Shown: positions 6,859 to 8,520 of the stretch, one piece after another
Layout: every line of letters starts with the position of its first letter
Position numbering within the stretch: the stretch's first letter is position 1
NCBI GenBank assembly: GCA_965555375.1
Contig: CBEWDL010000141.1
Coordinates: 1-8,520 of the forward strand
From: CBDVBL01 sp965555375
Lineage (GTDB): Bacteria > Zixibacteria > MSB-5A5 > UBA10806
Length of the DNA: 8,520 nt
Reading direction: 5' to 3'
The notes under the pieces: generated by a model
Seen by the model: only the letters and a program-made list of their open reading frames with translations
Told to the model about the DNA's origin: nothing
Database searches by the model: none
Position numbers and translations under genes: made by a program

Positions 6859-8328
6859 CTATTCGGAAAGATTTGAATCGGTTTTCCCCTCGTATATATA
6901 TTCTTCCGTCGCCTCCAGCATGCGGCCGTGGCGATAATCGAAAACGACGATCGGCACGCCCTCATTATAAAGGGAATCCGCTACCATTTCAATGTTTACC
7001 GGCCCGCGGGTGGCGTCATTGGAAGCGATAACATAATGCTCATAATTCAGTTTATACATCATGGACGGCCCGATGATAGCACGGCCCGGTACGTTATCGA
7101 AGATCGTGAATTCATACTTATTGAAATCGACACCCGATTCCTTCAGATCCTCGATTATATCGGTGACAAGCGCCTGAGTCTTACGATACTCTAAAGATGC
7201 TATATCGATAGCTATCATGCTGATGCCGATATAGGCCAGCATTGCTGCCAGGCAGGCTCGCCTCAACCACAGGCTAACTCTCCTGCTCGATATAAGACCA
7301 TGAAGTATGTAGCCGGCGACGACCGCAATCCCGAGCGATGGCAGATAGATGTTTCTCGGACCGACCTTATATTCTAATGGCAATATGGGAAGAAGCATTA
7401 TGAAAATAAGGAGCAAGAAAAACCTGACCTGCTTCGGCGCCTTTATATAAAGCCATATCGAAAAAGGAATCAATCCGGCCATGACCAGATAGTTTGCCCC
7501 CCTCCAGATATGATATACTTGACCGTCCACCTTTGTAGCTAACGACTGGAAATACGTATGCTCCGGCGAAGGAACAACAAACCACCCGAGATAGTCGAAA
7601 AAAACCCTGATCATATGAAAGCCGAAATAATAATGTTGCTCCGTTATGCCCGGGCGGGCGATAAGAGCGGTTCTGAGTGAAAAATATAGCAGCAGAGCTA
7701 TGATGCTTGAAATCATCACCGGTTTCAAGGCTCTGGCCGTCCTGCCTTTGCCGGCGAATACGAGAACGAAAACCACGAATGCGACCGGCGCTATCACGAA
7801 ATCCTCGACAATAAAAAGCCCTGAAAAAGAAAAGAGCGCAAAAAGCCAGAACGATTTCTTCGAACCACCAATTACAAAATTATGCAGATGCCAGAAACAG
7901 ACTATGTAGAATATGGCAGCGAACTCCCTGATGACGCCGTACAGCCATATAACCGCCTCGTAATGCTGAAAATATATAGCGAAAATGAGAGCGGAAAGAA
8001 AAGAGGCCGTTGGCGGCAGTTCGATTTTCAGAAGAAGCCTATATAACATAACCGACACGGCCCCGTGCAGGATAACGTTAAGGGCATAATACAAAAAAGA
8101 GGTATCGACGAAGACCAGATATCTAAGATAAAGCATGATGTTTGTGAGCGGCCGGAAGCGCCCGGGGTTCTCCATTGATAAGAAATCGCTGAACGAGAAA
8201 CCGTCGCGAAGATAGCTCAAGACGATCCAGTCATCGGTGTGGAAGTCATTTATGAGGCAAACGATATAGGCAAGAATGGCCAGAAGCCCTATTATGATTT
8301 CTTCTCTTCTGGATTTCAGGATTTTCAA
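6859..8328 (-). CDS. Polytopic GT-C-like membrane protein, putative glycosyltransferase
   Basis: Integral inner-membrane protein, 489 aa, with about 10-11 hydrophobic segments between residues 10 and 378 and a predicted soluble C-terminal domain (about 380-489). Just after TM1 comes NDFHTDDW (27-34), an acidic pair (D32, D33) in the first extracytoplasmic loop, followed by GRFRPLTN (56-63). This resembles GT-C glycosyltransferases that use polyprenyl-phosphate sugars, where early-loop Asp residues are catalytic. The sugar and acceptor cannot be told. PRNIYLPSLG (324-333) lies after a later membrane segment. The start is uncertain: the frame opens at TTG 8328, no ATG lies close by in frame, and no Shine-Dalgarno is visible. 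TATAAC at 8349-8344 would start a transcript about 10 nt before the TTG, hinting at a very short leader. The gene is divergent from ridA and followed by the exported peptidase. Other multi-pass families of unknown function remain possible. Confidence 0.75.
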   Translation of the reverse strand: MKILKSRREEIIIGLLAILAYIVCLINDFHTDDWIVLSYLRDGFSFSDFLSMENPGRFRPLTNIMLYLRYLVFVDTSFLYYALNVILHGAVSVMLYRLLLKIELPPTASFLSALIFAIYFQHYEAVIWLYGVIREFAAIFYIVCFWHLHNFVIGGSKKSFWLFALFSFSGLFIVEDFVIAPVAFVVFVLVFAGKGRTARALKPVMISSIIALLLYFSLRTALIARPGITEQHYYFGFHMIRVFFDYLGWFVVPSPEHTYFQSLATKVDGQVYHIWRGANYLVMAGLIPFSIWLYIKAPKQVRFFLLLIFIMLLPILPLEYKVGPRNIYLPSLGIAVVAGYILHGLISSRRVSLWLRRACLAAMLAYIGISMIAIDIASLEYRKTQALVTDIIEDLKESGVDFNKYEFTIFDNVPGRAIIGPSMMYKLNYEHYVIASNDATRGPVNIEMVADSLYNEGVPIVVFDYRHGRMLEATEEYIYEGKTDSNLSE

Positions 8329-8355
8329 AATGTGTTGTACCCGGTTATAGCAGGC

Positions 8356-8384
8356 TTGAAATCAAATCCGACTCGTGATATAAA
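8356..8384 (+). promoter_or_regulatory. Sigma70-type promoter of ridA
   Basis: TTGAAA (8356-8361, 5 of 6 to consensus), a 17-bp spacer, and TATAAA (8379-8384, 5 of 6). Transcription would start near 8391, giving a leader of about 30 nt before the ridA ATG. It sits in the 94-bp spacer between the divergent genes. Confidence 0.7.
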
Positions 8385-8422
8385 CCTTCCGGCTCAATTT
8401 AACCTTTTTCGGAGGTAATTCA

Positions 8423-8520
8423 ATGAAAAAGATTGTTCACACCAATAAGGCTCCGGAGGCAATCGGTCCCTACAGCCAGGCGGTTATCGAGTCAGGCACC
8501 GGCCTGGTTTTCACATCGGG
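8423..8520 (+). CDS. ridA: RidA-family enamine/imine deaminase, N-terminal 32 residues (cut by the right edge)
   Basis: Start of a RidA (YjgF/YER057c/UK114) protein. The family hydrolyses reactive 2-aminoacrylate and related enamines/imines released by PLP enzymes, giving keto acids and ammonia in the cytosol. The 32 visible codons read MKKIVHTNKAPEAIGPYSQA and on to GTGLVFTS. They include the N-terminal hallmark APEAIGPYSQAV (10-21), with Tyr17 where E. coli RidA has its active-site Tyr. The catalytic Arg and Glu near positions 105 and 120 of the roughly 125-aa family lie outside the window, so an active member cannot be distinguished from an Arg-less Rid subfamily, though the GPYSQA signature favours RidA. 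GGAGGT at 8411-8416, 6 nt before the ATG, fixes the start. Confidence 0.93.
   Translation, partial: MKKIVHTNKAPEAIGPYSQAVIESGTGLVFTS

Overview
The window holds six genes. Five lie on the minus strand and read right to left; one (ridA) starts on the plus strand at the right edge. There are no RNA genes, insertion sequences or CRISPR arrays, and no stretch over 300 bases lacks a gene. The genome is Gram-negative: it encodes a complete inner membrane / periplasm / outer membrane efflux system and several exported proteins. The sequence alone does not fix the taxon. The gene mix would suit a deep-branching environmental lineage (for example the Fibrobacteres-Chlorobi-Bacteroidetes group or a neighbouring candidate phylum), but that is a guess.

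Left half (1-5075, minus strand): a copper/silver efflux operon. In transcription order it encodes a small exported Cys-rich protein (5075-4698), a TolC-family outer-membrane channel (4621-3332), a CusB-type periplasmic adaptor (3315-1309) and a CusA-type RND pump whose C-terminal half runs off the left edge (1312-1). Adaptor and pump genes overlap by 4 bp (ATGA). The 178-bp gap upstream of the operon has a good sigma70-like promoter, with a dyad overlapping its -35 box and an AT-rich palindrome in the leader. Both are candidate regulator sites. Together the genes would capture Cu(I)/Ag(I) in the periplasm and expel it across the outer membrane.

The most unusual feature is in the adaptor. Besides the usual N-terminal heavy-metal-binding segment, it has a C-terminal tail with four further Cys/Met/His metal-binding modules. 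They arose by a 285-bp-period tandem duplication and are joined by His/Met-rich linkers, so a metal-buffering or handoff domain seems to be built into the adaptor.

Right half (5254-8328, minus strand): a two-gene unit unrelated to copper. A polytopic GT-C-like membrane protein is followed after 17 bp by an exported zinc metallopeptidase whose HEXXH and third-ligand spacing match the angiotensin-converting-enzyme family (M2).

Right edge: a 94-bp divergent spacer carries a near-consensus promoter (TTGAAA-N17-TATAAA) and a perfect ribosome-binding site for ridA, of which only the first 32 codons are present.
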